Of a stretch of DNA of 64,000 bases, positions 38,518-48,086 are shown piece after piece. This stretch comes from Thermogutta terrifontis (GTDB taxonomy: Bacteria > Planctomycetota > Planctomycetia > Pirellulales > Thermoguttaceae): NCBI RefSeq assembly GCF_002277955.1, contig NZ_CP018477.1, positions 1,116,001 through 1,180,000 of the forward strand, in the 5' to 3' direction. How positions within the stretch are numbered: position 1 is the stretch's first letter; the number at the start of each line of letters is the position of its first letter. A program made the translations under genes and the position numbers. The notes under the pieces were generated by a model. That model was not told where the DNA came from and searched no databases. It was given only the letters and a program-made list of their open reading frames with translations.

Positions 38518-39376
38518 ATCGCGGCGAACAGCGGCAAAACGTACCGTCGATGCGCGGAAGTTGATTTCCCGGTCGAGATATCGGCGAGAATTCCTGAAAA
38601 AGCTAGCGGCCCTGGGTACGCTCTTAAGCGTTCCACGACCCCTCGTTTCTTCCCTTGTGCTGAGCGAGGAAGGCGGGCAACTGGGGGAGTTGACCGGAAG
38701 ATTCATCTACGTGGGAACACCCCCGGAACGAAAGAAACTCAAAGTCGATAAAGACGTGGACTGTTGCGGCAAGTACGACATCCGGGACGAATCGCTGTTG
38801 GTCGGGCCAGACGGTGAGCTGGCCAACGTTTATGTATATCTGCGCAGCCGTGGCGTTCCTGTGCCTCCCGGACTGGCAGAAAAGTTTCCCAAACGCGTCA
38901 CTTTGGATAATCGGGACTGCATTTTCAAACCGCATTGTTTGGCAATTTGGTATACAGTTCAGGAATTCTATATTGTCAATTCCGATCCAATCGCGCAAAA
39001 CGTAGCGTTCACCCCGTTGGGAGACCTGCCGGCGAACATCATTCTGGCCCCAGCCCCTGGCGAAAAGACCGACGCCACGTGGCGATTTCACCGCACCCAA
39101 ACAGAGCCCGTCCACATCGTGTGCAATTATCATCCCTGGGAAAGTGCCTATATTCTTCCCCGCGACAACCCCTATTTTGCCATCAGCGGAAGCGACGGAA
39201 CATTTCGCATTCCGTACCTTCCACCGGGCGAATGGGAATTTCAGCTTTGGCAGGAACGTGTCCGGCAGCTGGAATTACCCGGCTATCCGCGGGGGCGCTT
39301 CACGGTGACGGTCAAGCCCGGCCTGAACGACCTGGGAACAATTCGCGTCAGCCCCGCATCGCTCAAGGTAACCTGA
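38507..39376 (+). CDS. Tat-exported cupredoxin-like protein
   Basis: This 289-residue protein has a clear twin-arginine signal (YRREFLKKLAALG, about 23-35). The body resembles the cupredoxin-like proteins that accompany multihaem cytochromes in planctomycetes: CIFKPHCLA, NSDPIAQNVAF, CNYHPWESAYI and NPYFAISGSDGTFRIPYLPP. In related proteins I expect HN and HPWM, where the type-1 copper histidine and methionine sit; here they read QN and HPWE, leaving only Cys and His. A carboxypeptidase-regulatory-like beta segment ends the protein. Start: ATG at 38507 after AAAGG; the upstream frame is unlikely. Confidence 0.65.
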   Translation: MRSESRRTAAKRTVDARKLISRSRYRREFLKKLAALGTLLSVPRPLVSSLVLSEEGGQLGELTGRFIYVGTPPERKKLKVDKDVDCCGKYDIRDESLLVGPDGELANVYVYLRSRGVPVPPGLAEKFPKRVTLDNRDCIFKPHCLAIWYTVQEFYIVNSDPIAQNVAFTPLGDLPANIILAPAPGEKTDATWRFHRTQTEPVHIVCNYHPWESAYILPRDNPYFAISGSDGTFRIPYLPPGEWEFQLWQERVRQLELPGYPRGRFTVTVKPGLNDLGTIRVSPASLKVT

Positions 39377-39426
39377 CCTGTCCTGCGTGGACTAACTAAT
39401 TGCGTGAATTTGTTAACTTCTACGAC

Positions 39427-40650
39427 ATGAGATTGGCACGACATGTTCTAACCTTATTCAATATGATGTTCGTTGACCCCGCAGTACCTCAGACCATAGC
39501 ACCGCATCGCACAGCGGCGATTGACCGGAAGCCCGGTGCCGTCGTGGTGTTACTTATAGTATTACTGAGCTTGGCGGGCTGTGGTAAGTCGCGACCCGTG
39601 GAGTTCCGCTTAAATACCGAGGGGCGTGATCCTGCCTCTATCTCACCCGCCCAGCGCGAGGCGATTGTCGGCATGCTCACGGATCTTTTCGGAACGCCTG
39701 ATGATCCGCGTGTTCCACCGGGTGTCAATCTCGATTTGGAGCTTCTGCGGCGTGCTGCGGGACCAACCCGTCGCGATTTCAGTGGCGTGGAACGAGGACT
39801 CTATCGCAAGCATTGTGCCGTGTGTCACGGAATTTCTGGAGACGGAGCAGGGCCGATCGCGGCAATGCTCAATCCCTATCCCCGCGACTACCGCTATGGC
39901 GTTTTCAAGTACACATCCACTGTGCTGGGGGCCAAGCCTACTCGTCAGGACCTCGAGCGGACCATCCGCCGTGGAATTCCTGGGACGGGAATGCCATCGT
40001 TTGCTCCTCTTCCCGATGAAGATATTCAGGCACTTATTGAATATGTCCAGTATCTTTCTATCCGCGGAGAAACTGAGCTCTACCTGCTGCGATTGGTTGT
40101 GGATGAGAACGAATTGCTCCCGCTCAGCAAGCAAAGTGTCATCGATGAAGGGGTGCTCCCGGTGGCCGAAGCATGGGAAGCACCCGAAAAAGATCCTGAG
40201 CATTGGGTGGTCCGGCCACAACGGCCTCAGCTCGACGAGGCTCAGCTCAAGGCGGCTATTGAGCGCGGAAAGCTCGTTTATCAGGAGCCACGCTCCCAGT
40301 GCGTCAAGTGCCATGGCCCGGAGGGTCGCGGCGATGGTGAACAGACCGATCTGTACGACGATTGGAACAAACCGAAAAAGGGTGTCACCGAGGAGCAAAC
40401 GCGGCAACTGTCACGCTGGTTTTCTCTGCCGTTGCAGCAACTGAAGCCTCGCAATTTTCAGGAGGGGATTTTCCACGGAGGTGGCCGTCCCGAGGATATC
40501 TATCTCAGAATCTATGTAGGAATCAAAGGCACGCCGATGCCTGCCATGGGGCCGTCCCCCGGACAGCCCGGCATTCTTACGCCCGAAGAAATCTGGGACC
40601 TTACCTTCTATGTTCTTTCTTTAGCGCGAAAGAATGACATTAAAAAATAG
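39427..40650 (+). CDS. Dihaem cytochrome c lipoprotein
   Basis: This 407-residue protein has a lipobox LLSLAGC near residue 54, so it is probably lipid-anchored in the periplasm. Two c-haem sites are CAVCH (near 133) and CVKCH (near 296), each in a class I cytochrome fold with GMPSF or TPMPAMG methionine-ligand segments downstream. It likely passes electrons from bc complex 2 to an oxidase encoded elsewhere. The ATG at 39427 was chosen; a TTG nine codons earlier and a later ATG are alternatives. Confidence 0.82.
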   Translation: MRLARHVLTLFNMMFVDPAVPQTIAPHRTAAIDRKPGAVVVLLIVLLSLAGCGKSRPVEFRLNTEGRDPASISPAQREAIVGMLTDLFGTPDDPRVPPGVNLDLELLRRAAGPTRRDFSGVERGLYRKHCAVCHGISGDGAGPIAAMLNPYPRDYRYGVFKYTSTVLGAKPTRQDLERTIRRGIPGTGMPSFAPLPDEDIQALIEYVQYLSIRGETELYLLRLVVDENELLPLSKQSVIDEGVLPVAEAWEAPEKDPEHWVVRPQRPQLDEAQLKAAIERGKLVYQEPRSQCVKCHGPEGRGDGEQTDLYDDWNKPKKGVTEEQTRQLSRWFSLPLQQLKPRNFQEGIFHGGGRPEDIYLRIYVGIKGTPMPAMGPSPGQPGILTPEEIWDLTFYVLSLARKNDIKK

Positions 40651-40659
40651 ACCCCCATC

Positions 40660-41685
40660 GTGAAAATAAATTTGGATAGTTGTATGGAGCGTGGTGGTTC
40701 GGGTGACAGAGCGACTGAAAGAGGAACTCGCTGGGCCCACCGGCTGGCCTGGGTCTTGTGGGCTGTTACCTTTCCGCTGATCTGGATGGGCGGATTCGTC
40801 ACCACATACGACGCCGGTATGGCGGTTCCCGACTGGCCAAATACCTACGGATATAACCTTTTCCTCTATCCCATAGAAAGCTGGCTGAAAACCTGGGATA
40901 TCTTCCTGGAACACAGTCATCGTCTGATTGCCTCCGCGGCCGGGTTTGTGTCCATCGCGCTGATGGTTGCGCTGTGGAGGACGGGCTCCGCACGCTTCCG
41001 GCGACTGGGTGTCGTGGTCTTCATCCTGGTGTGCATGCAGGGAGTAATAGGGGGCCTCCGGGTGCTGGGACAGGAGCTTCTTCTGGCAAATCTGCACGGA
41101 TGTATCGCGCCACTTTTTTTCGGCCTTGTCACGGGAGTGGTGGTCATCACGGGGCGTGCGATCGTAGGGTCAGATCAAGCGATACGGTACGCCCAACAGT
41201 CACTTTTTCGTAGTGTGGCAGGGTGGCGATTCGTCCTCGTGGCGACTATATATACCCAGATCGTCGTTGGTGCCCAACTCCGCCACCTTCCTCCCACTCT
41301 GTCGCCAGGTTGGGCATTTTTGTGGACGATTGTTCATTTAATCGTGGCCGGTCTTATTGGTGTGTTCCTTGGCATCGTATGGTGGCGCGAATGTCGTGAG
41401 CACCCCTCCCAGTTATTCTGGCTGAAGATTTTAAGTGGAATTTACGCAATACAGCTTACGCTTGGCTTATTCACATGGGTGGTCAATTATAATTTCCCCA
41501 TCTGGTTTCTCGATTATTTTCTCGCTATTTCCTATACCGTCGTGAAAGGAGGAGCGGCACAGGCTCTCGTCACAACAGCACACACCGCGACGGGATCCCT
41601 GTTGCTGGCCGCCGGAGTGGCCAGCTGGCTGACAGCCGCCATGAATCCAGGCTCGCAGAACCTGCGAATGCATCAACCGGCGTGA
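40660..41685 (+). CDS. ctaA: Haem A synthase
   Basis: This 341-residue membrane protein has about eight helices. It oxidises the C8 methyl of haem O to a formyl group. The catalytic EHSHRLIAS segment (near residue 87) and further histidines in NLHG, IVHLIVAG and TTAHTATG match the two haem-ligand pairs of CtaA/Cox15. GTG at 40660 gives 341 residues; ATG at 40684 is a good alternative. It is followed by ctaB, so haem A is needed by an aa3- or caa3-type oxidase outside the window. Confidence 0.9.
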   Translation: MKINLDSCMERGGSGDRATERGTRWAHRLAWVLWAVTFPLIWMGGFVTTYDAGMAVPDWPNTYGYNLFLYPIESWLKTWDIFLEHSHRLIASAAGFVSIALMVALWRTGSARFRRLGVVVFILVCMQGVIGGLRVLGQELLLANLHGCIAPLFFGLVTGVVVITGRAIVGSDQAIRYAQQSLFRSVAGWRFVLVATIYTQIVVGAQLRHLPPTLSPGWAFLWTIVHLIVAGLIGVFLGIVWWRECREHPSQLFWLKILSGIYAIQLTLGLFTWVVNYNFPIWFLDYFLAISYTVVKGGAAQALVTTAHTATGSLLLAAGVASWLTAAMNPGSQNLRMHQPA

Positions 41686-41807
41686 GATCACAATCGAGGC
41701 AGACTTGGGTGACAATGAGTTTGTCGAATGTGAGAGATAATACAATGAGTAAAAAGAGCCAATCACACTTCATACAGGTAACACATCCACAATAAGTGGT
41801 GAGTAAC

Positions 41808-42767
41808 ATGAGTAATCCTGGAGAACGACTAGCAAATACCGTTGTCGCAATGGGGGACAAAAGCCGGGAGCTTGCCCGGCAGAACTCCGCTTCGGAAGTG
41901 AGCATCGTGGGGTGGCTGCGGGAATGGGGAGCTTTCCTGCGGGTCCGCATCCTTTTCAGCATCGTGGCCACCATGGTCACAGGAGCTGCGCTGGCCGCGG
42001 AGTCCGCTGCAGTTGATGGAACAATTGCGGCCAAGCTGGTGTTTTTGATTGGCATCATCGTTGGGGCCGTCATTTTAAACCAGGTCATCGAAAGCGAGTC
42101 AGACCGATTGATGCCCCGCACCTCCCGCCGACCTATTCCTGCGGGAAGAATGAGGCGAAGCTGGGCCGCGGTTGCGGGAGCCGTGCTGACGCTGGCGGGC
42201 ACATTGGGGTTGTTGGCTTCAGGCGATATTATGCTGACTGTGCTTGGTCTGGCCGCCTGGGCACTCTATGTGGCTATTTACACGCCTCTCAAAAAGAAAA
42301 CGAGCTGGCAAACACCGATTGGAGCGGTCGTGGGAGCGGCGCCGGTCGTTTTGGGGGCGGGCTTGGTGGATGGCTATCACGTCCCCCAGGTGTGGACACT
42401 CTTTACACTCATTTTTTTCTGGCAGTTTCCCCACGCGATGGCGATTGCCACACTGTATCGGGATCAATTCTCGCAGGCCGGTATTCAGGTCGCTCCGGTT
42501 GCCGATCCCAGTGGTCGCCTGATGCGTCTTTATACCCTCGCCGGCCTGGCAGGATTACAACTGTGCGTCATTGGATCGGTGATTTGGGGAGGAATCAACC
42601 CGCTGATGGCTGGCCTTCTGACTATCGGGACAGTCTATTTAACTTTGCCGACCCTGACGTTTCTCCGAGACCCAAACCAGTCCAGCGGTCGTCGGCTTAT
42701 GCGGCACACGCTTGTCTACCTGTTCCTTTTAATCCTCGCTTTCGCCGTATTTCGGTGGTTCCATTAA
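41808..42767 (+). CDS. ctaB: Protohaem IX farnesyltransferase (haem O synthase)
   Basis: This 319-residue UbiA-type prenyltransferase attaches farnesyl to haem B. The first metal-binding motif reads NQVIESESDRLMPRTSRRP, where the family usually has NxxxDxDxD, so two aspartates are replaced by glutamates. The second motif includes YTPLKKKTSWQTPIGAVVGA. Seven to nine membrane helices are evident. ATG at 41808 was chosen with GGTGAG upstream; GTG codons 9 and 12 bases earlier are possible. Confidence 0.92.
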   Translation: MSNPGERLANTVVAMGDKSRELARQNSASEVSIVGWLREWGAFLRVRILFSIVATMVTGAALAAESAAVDGTIAAKLVFLIGIIVGAVILNQVIESESDRLMPRTSRRPIPAGRMRRSWAAVAGAVLTLAGTLGLLASGDIMLTVLGLAAWALYVAIYTPLKKKTSWQTPIGAVVGAAPVVLGAGLVDGYHVPQVWTLFTLIFFWQFPHAMAIATLYRDQFSQAGIQVAPVADPSGRLMRLYTLAGLAGLQLCVIGSVIWGGINPLMAGLLTIGTVYLTLPTLTFLRDPNQSSGRRLMRHTLVYLFLLILAFAVFRWFH

Positions 42768-42912
42768 ATCGACCACTGGCACTGTCGCCACGATTGGCTT
42801 GAGGGTTCGTGTCAGGGGCGCGCAAGACGACGCCCGCGATTCTTTCCGATACCGGGACGTGGTACGATAAGTTACAGGGAAGACACGACACGTGCCCTGG
42901 GGGAGTCGGACC

Positions 42913-43998
42913 ATGCGCGATGATCAATGGCAACAGTTACAACGCCTGATCGCCGGCGAGAGTACGGAGCCAGCGGTGGGGTTCATTATTGACTCGCCCT
43001 GGCTGCCAGGATGGTGCGGCATGACAATCCGCGAGTACCTGTGCAGTGAAAAGAAATGGTTGGAAGCGAACCTGCGGGCGGTCCAGACGTTCCCGGACGT
43101 CTGGTTCATCCCCGGGTTTTGGGCGGAATTTGGGATGTGCACGGAACCCTCCGCGTTCGGGGGCCGGTGCCGGTTCCCGATCAATGAGTTTCCCCATATC
43201 GAGCCGGTTTTGCGAAGCTGGAGCGACGTGGACGCATTGACCTTGCCGGACTGCGGACGCGATGGCCTGCTGCCATTCGTGCTGGAGCGCCTGCACCAGA
43301 CGGAACCGCTGATCCGCGAGGCAGGACACCGTATCCGGTTTGCTGTCAGTCGCGGCCCCTTGAATATTGCGTCCTACCTGCTGGGGCAAACAGAATTTCT
43401 TTTGGGCCTTAAAACCGAGCCCGATCGGGCGCATCGGCTTATCGCGCTGATAACGACGTTCATCAAAAACTGGCTAAAGTGCCAAAAAACACATTTTCCT
43501 GATATCGATGGCATACTTATTTTGGACGATCTGATTGGTTTTATCGGCAAAAAAGATTTTGAAGAATTTGTTGTCCCCTATTTTCGGGATATATTCGCAA
43601 CGTTGGATGTCAGCGTTAAGATGCTCCACAATGATGCCCACGGTCTGATCACGGCCCAGTATTTGCAGTCGATGGGTGTCAATGTTTTCAATTTTTCGCA
43701 TGAACACGGTATGAAGGATGTAAGAAACTTGGCGGGCCCGGAGATTGTGCTGATGGGCAATATCGCTCCCCGTGACGTTCTGGCAGCGGGAACGCCGGAG
43801 GATTGTCGCCGAGAAGTTCAGCGGATCTGGGAATCGCTTGCGGATCGACGGCGCGTCCTCTGGTCGGCGGGAGGCGGTATGCCGCCCGGTGTCAGTTCAG
43901 AAAATATTCAGGCCATTGTATCAGAGATTAGAAAACTTGCGGCCGAGGCAGAAGAACCAAATGCTCCGACCAGCACCGTCCGCGCGGAGACCAATTGA
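42913..43998 (+). CDS. UroD-like (uroporphyrinogen decarboxylase / methyltransferase fold) protein
   Basis: This 361-residue protein has the TIM-barrel pattern of the UroD superfamily (GPLNIASYLLG, DGILILDDLIGFIGKKDFEEF, HNDAHGLI, GNIAPRDVLAAGTPEDCRRE, SAGGGMPPG). The superfamily covers HemE and corrinoid methyltransferases such as MtbA. HemE N-terminal RQAGR-type motifs are not seen, so a methyltransferase-like or unknown role is more likely than porphyrin synthesis. Start: ATG at 42913 with GGGGGAG seven bases upstream. Confidence 0.75.
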   Translation: MRDDQWQQLQRLIAGESTEPAVGFIIDSPWLPGWCGMTIREYLCSEKKWLEANLRAVQTFPDVWFIPGFWAEFGMCTEPSAFGGRCRFPINEFPHIEPVLRSWSDVDALTLPDCGRDGLLPFVLERLHQTEPLIREAGHRIRFAVSRGPLNIASYLLGQTEFLLGLKTEPDRAHRLIALITTFIKNWLKCQKTHFPDIDGILILDDLIGFIGKKDFEEFVVPYFRDIFATLDVSVKMLHNDAHGLITAQYLQSMGVNVFNFSHEHGMKDVRNLAGPEIVLMGNIAPRDVLAAGTPEDCRREVQRIWESLADRRRVLWSAGGGMPPGVSSENIQAIVSEIRKLAAEAEEPNAPTSTVRAETN

Positions 43999-44144
43999 GG
44001 GCTCTTAGCGTTTCCTTGGGACGTGGCTCGAAAAAGAGTGAACACTGAAACGGCTTGCCAAACCCAAACCGCTATGACACATCCAAATCAATAGCGCGAG
44101 TGATACCATTGCGACGAGCAGTAATCGTAAAGCTTTATCGTGAT

Positions 44145-46406
44145 ATGTGGACTATTGTACAGGTTGCTCACAGCAAATCGTTGAGATGCCGCCGGGGCAG
44201 TGAGATTCCTCCGCGACGGTGCTGTGACCGTTTTGTCTTTTTGTTGTCTACGATGGTTCTTGCGCTGATATGCACCGTCAGGCAGGCGGATGCACAAATT
44301 ATCGGACTGTCGCTGACGCCGGAATATCAGCTTTCCAATGATATTCGGGTCAATGAGGCAGACGGAACCGTGCGGACACGGTTGGCTGAGATCGAAGAAG
44401 CGATCAGGGGGCAGCACTGGGACGAGGTGGTGGCGGGCATCAGGGAGGTTGTCACCAAAGCCGGGGATGATCTCGTTAATGTTACGGCCAGATTGAAGGG
44501 TGTCCCACCGCGCTATATTCCCGTTCGGGAGTATTGTCAGCTTCTATTGACTCATTTGCCTCAGGAGGGATTGGAAAAATATCGGCAATTGGTGGATCCC
44601 AATTGTCGAATATGGTTGGAAAAGGGGTTGCAAGCGGAAGACGAAGCGTTACTGCGCCGCATTTGTGAGAGTGAATTGGCAAGCCATTACGCCGACATAG
44701 CACTGTGGTACCTGGGGGAGTGGTCATTGCAGGCCGGTCTGCCCGATCAGGCCCAATTCTTTTGGCGACAGCTTTTGCCGGTTGATCGGCGGGCGGACGA
44801 ACTGTTCACGTGGCGGTCGGTTGCGACATGTCGCTATTCGGCGGCGGCCGTCCGTGCCCGGTTGATTCTGGCCACCATTCTGGCAGGCAGACTTTCCCAG
44901 GCTAGTCGAGAACTCGCGGAATTTTCAACGGTTCATTCTGGTGAGCGCGGTCGAATGGCCGGGCGGGAGGCGGAGTTTACAGCGACTCTGACGAGCCTCC
45001 TGGCAGATGCTGAGCATTGGCCGCGGCGGCCGGGCGTTGGATATTGGACCACGTTCGCGCAAAACGAAGAGCGATTGCCTCAGATAGAAAAGGAGTTTGA
45101 GATTATCGGTCTGGCTTGGCGGGCAAAATTGCCCCCGTTGCCGCGAGCGGTCATCACCCAGTGGTCGGAGGTTCCTTCGGTCCGGCTGACGGCGGAAGAT
45201 CAACACCCGCTGGCCTTTTTTCCCGTAATTGCCAGGGACGCTGTGTTTATCGCGGGATTAGATCGAATATATGCTTTCGCCCTGGAAAGCGGCCAGCCGT
45301 TGTGGGGGCTGAAAGCACCAGAGATATTCTCAATAAATTCTAACGATCGAGAACAACTTATTCCCGTCAATACCATTGGAGTAAGAAGAACGACAATCAC
45401 CGTGGATCGAAATGAGCTATTCGCGCGGCTTGGCTCGCCGGTGACCGTTCAGCCCGCCCTCCTCTCGGAGGCGATACGACAAAAGAATGTGTTGGTGGCT
45501 GTTGACCTGGAGCAGGAGGGAAAACTGCTGTGGTCCCGGGAGCCGCCTGATGAGGGGTGGTCATTCGAAAGTGCACCGCTGGCCATCGGCGACAATGTCT
45601 ATGTGGTCATGCGGCGGACAGACGTGCCCTCTCATATCTACCTCGCTTGCCTCAATCGGGAAACCGGTGATAGAAAATGGCTTCAATTTATTTGTGCGGC
45701 GGATACTCCGGGACGATCTATGCTTTATGAGATGACCCATCTATTGCCGACGGTCGCTCAGGACTCAGTTTTCCTGACAACGAATGCAGGCGCGGTTGCC
45801 GCGGTTTCGCGGGAGACCGGAAACATTCGTTGGATTACCTGCTATCCGCGCGTCCAGCGGGGAGACCTTTCCGTTTGGGAGCCTTTTCGCTTCCGCGAGC
45901 CGAATCCCGCTGTCTATTGTAACGGCGAACTTTATGTGGCGCCTACGGATACAACAAATGTATTGGGAATAGATGCATTTACTGGAGCAATCTTATGGAG
46001 TACAGGATCAGACGGGGAAAGGATCGAATATCTGCTGGGCATCGTCGATGACCATCTCATCGCCGCAGGGGATCGCCTGTATTGGATCGCGCTCCGCGGC
46101 AACCAGGCCGGAAGAATTGTGGCACGCTGGCCGATCGGAGCAGAATATCTCGGACACGGGCGAGGCCTGATCGCGGGAGGATCCGTCTATTGGCCGACGC
46201 GCGATGCCATTTATGTCGTCGATGGACGGACGGCTGAACCGAAGCGCGTTATTCCACTGAGCCCATGGCAGGTGGAAGGGGGAAATCTCGTTTACGCGGA
46301 GAATTATCTGCTGGTCGCTTCGTCACGGGAGATCGTCGCATTCCGGACTGCACCTACCGCGCAGTATGCGGTCGAGTCTAATTCATCAGCCAGAAGGGGT
46401 CAATAA
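44145..46406 (+). CDS. Secreted PQQ-type beta-propeller protein
   Basis: This 753-residue protein has a hydrophobic signal segment (FVFLLSTMVLALICTV, then RQADAQ). Residues about 60-270 are helical and TPR-like. From about 320 there are repeated blades of the PQQ/BamB type (VFIAGLDRIYAFALESGQPL, VYVVMRRTDV, LACLNRETGDRKW, GAVAAVSRETGNIRW, LYVAPTDTTNVLGID). Such propellers bind PQQ in dehydrogenases or act as scaffolds; catalytic PQQ residues cannot be confirmed. ATG at 44145 was chosen (frame open to 44055). The stop TAA shares one base with the next ATG. Confidence 0.7.
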   Translation: MWTIVQVAHSKSLRCRRGSEIPPRRCCDRFVFLLSTMVLALICTVRQADAQIIGLSLTPEYQLSNDIRVNEADGTVRTRLAEIEEAIRGQHWDEVVAGIREVVTKAGDDLVNVTARLKGVPPRYIPVREYCQLLLTHLPQEGLEKYRQLVDPNCRIWLEKGLQAEDEALLRRICESELASHYADIALWYLGEWSLQAGLPDQAQFFWRQLLPVDRRADELFTWRSVATCRYSAAAVRARLILATILAGRLSQASRELAEFSTVHSGERGRMAGREAEFTATLTSLLADAEHWPRRPGVGYWTTFAQNEERLPQIEKEFEIIGLAWRAKLPPLPRAVITQWSEVPSVRLTAEDQHPLAFFPVIARDAVFIAGLDRIYAFALESGQPLWGLKAPEIFSINSNDREQLIPVNTIGVRRTTITVDRNELFARLGSPVTVQPALLSEAIRQKNVLVAVDLEQEGKLLWSREPPDEGWSFESAPLAIGDNVYVVMRRTDVPSHIYLACLNRETGDRKWLQFICAADTPGRSMLYEMTHLLPTVAQDSVFLTTNAGAVAAVSRETGNIRWITCYPRVQRGDLSVWEPFRFREPNPAVYCNGELYVAPTDTTNVLGIDAFTGAILWSTGSDGERIEYLLGIVDDHLIAAGDRLYWIALRGNQAGRIVARWPIGAEYLGHGRGLIAGGSVYWPTRDAIYVVDGRTAEPKRVIPLSPWQVEGGNLVYAENYLLVASSREIVAFRTAPTAQYAVESNSSARRGQ

Positions 46407-48013
46407 TGGGAGGGTGTTTGTGGAATATTTTCGCGATTATGAGTATTGCCGTTGCCTGTGCGGCAGCATGTGCTCAGGAACCTGTCACTGTTCTGCGCTG
46501 GGATTTTGAAGAGATTGTCGGTGAACAAAATGTCCAGGCGTTACCGGCTGAATGGATTGCGTCTTCAAAGGAGGGGATTGCGGTAGAACGAACTGAACAG
46601 GGCGGCAGGTGCCTGCACGTGTGGGTTGACGCGGCAACGGGGCCGGGAAGCCGCAATATTCGATATCGGTTGCCGGTTGACAAGCTCCGTGGCCAGCGTG
46701 TTCGGGTGAATGCACTTGTTCGCGCGAAAGGAGTTTCTCAACCGCCGAAGCCCTGGAACGGCATTAAGTGCATGTTGCGCATCGAATCGGGAGGGGAAAT
46801 CCAGTGGCCGCAGCAGAATCTTCCGGGCGGAGATTTCGACTGGCGTCCCATACAATTTGTCGTCGCTGTGCCTGATGATTGCCAGCAGGTAGATCTCATC
46901 GTGGGCCTGGAGAATGTGACGGGCGACGCGTGGTTCGACAATATTGCCGTAGAGGTTATTCCAAAAAAGAAACTCAGTTCTAACCACAAGGAAGTATTTA
47001 AAGGGCACAATTTGCCTCGCTTGCGGGGCGCGATGATTGGTCCCCATGTGACCAACGCCGACCTGCTGGAATTCGGGAACGTTTGGAAGGCCAACCACAT
47101 CCGCTGGCAGCTCATTTGGAATGGATTTCCGCATAGTCCAGCCGATAGTGCAACATTGGACGAATATCGCCAATGGCTCGATGGGGCGTTGAAGCGGCTT
47201 GAAGCCGCTTTGCCGGTTTGTCGCGAGGCCGGCATTCTTGTGACTGTGGACCTTCATACTCCTCCCGGCGGCAGAAATGAAGCGTCCGAGTGCCGTATAT
47301 TCCACGACCGCGAGTTTCAAAAAGCATTCATCGATATCTGGGAAGATATCGCTCGGCGGTTCGCGGACAGCGACGTGGTCTGGGGGTATGATTTGGTCAA
47401 CGAGCCGGTAGAAGGAATGGTCCCCGATGGATTGATGAATTGGCAGCGCCTCGCTGAGGAGACGGCACGCCGCGTCCGGGCAATTGACCAAAAGCACGCG
47501 ATTATCATTGAGCCAGCCCCTTGGGGCAGTCCGTCGTCCATCGCGCTTCTTGACCCAATCGACGTACCGGGCGTGGTGTACAGCGTCCATATGTACGTGC
47601 CGCACGCATTCACACATCAGGGAGTCTATGATAATCCGGTCGGTATCGTCTATCCCGGGACTATCGACGGAAAATGGTACGATCGGAATACATTGCGCAA
47701 GGTGCTCGAACCTGTTCGGCGGTTCCAGGAAGAAAACGGGGTCCATATTTATATCGGTGAATTCAGTGCGATACGTTGGGCGCCGGCTGATAGCGCCTGC
47801 CAGTATCTTAAAGATTGTATTGAAATTTTCGAGGAATACGGCTGGGATTGGGCGTACCACGCTTTTCGGGAGTGGGATGGGTGGAGTGTCGAGCACGGTC
47901 CCGACCGCAATGACAGAAATCGAACAGCCACACCGACCGATCGCGCTTTACTCCTTCGATCGTGGTATGCCGAGAATGTCAAGCCGCAGTTTTCTGATAA
48001 GAAAAAGGACTGA
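46406..48013 (+). CDS. Secreted GH5-type glycoside hydrolase
   Basis: This 535-residue protein has a signal peptide (1-23), a beta-sandwich region resembling carbohydrate-binding modules (about 26-187) and a GH5-like TIM barrel (about 205-525). The acid/base glutamate is in YDLVNEP (E333) and the nucleophile in YIGEFSAIRW (E452). TVDLHTPPGG and HMYVPH are supporting motifs. It should cleave a beta-glucan or beta-mannan outside the cytoplasm. Translation is coupled to the propeller gene by a TAATG overlap, which suggests the two products work together. Confidence 0.85.
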   Translation: MGGCLWNIFAIMSIAVACAAACAQEPVTVLRWDFEEIVGEQNVQALPAEWIASSKEGIAVERTEQGGRCLHVWVDAATGPGSRNIRYRLPVDKLRGQRVRVNALVRAKGVSQPPKPWNGIKCMLRIESGGEIQWPQQNLPGGDFDWRPIQFVVAVPDDCQQVDLIVGLENVTGDAWFDNIAVEVIPKKKLSSNHKEVFKGHNLPRLRGAMIGPHVTNADLLEFGNVWKANHIRWQLIWNGFPHSPADSATLDEYRQWLDGALKRLEAALPVCREAGILVTVDLHTPPGGRNEASECRIFHDREFQKAFIDIWEDIARRFADSDVVWGYDLVNEPVEGMVPDGLMNWQRLAEETARRVRAIDQKHAIIIEPAPWGSPSSIALLDPIDVPGVVYSVHMYVPHAFTHQGVYDNPVGIVYPGTIDGKWYDRNTLRKVLEPVRRFQEENGVHIYIGEFSAIRWAPADSACQYLKDCIEIFEEYGWDWAYHAFREWDGWSVEHGPDRNDRNRTATPTDRALLLRSWYAENVKPQFSDKKKD

Positions 48014-48086
48014 TGCCGACGTCACAGCGGCCAGCGCAATACGGTGGATTAAACGCGAATCATCGTCTAAATGGAAGGATAACTGC

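Noticed and set aside
41715-41795. 26-codon leader ORF before ctaB
   Set aside because: No ribosome-binding site and no regulatory codon bias; too short to support.
46565-47896. 443-codon minus-strand frame opposite the GH5-type gene
   Set aside because: It is a shadow of a protein with clear catalytic motifs on the plus strand.
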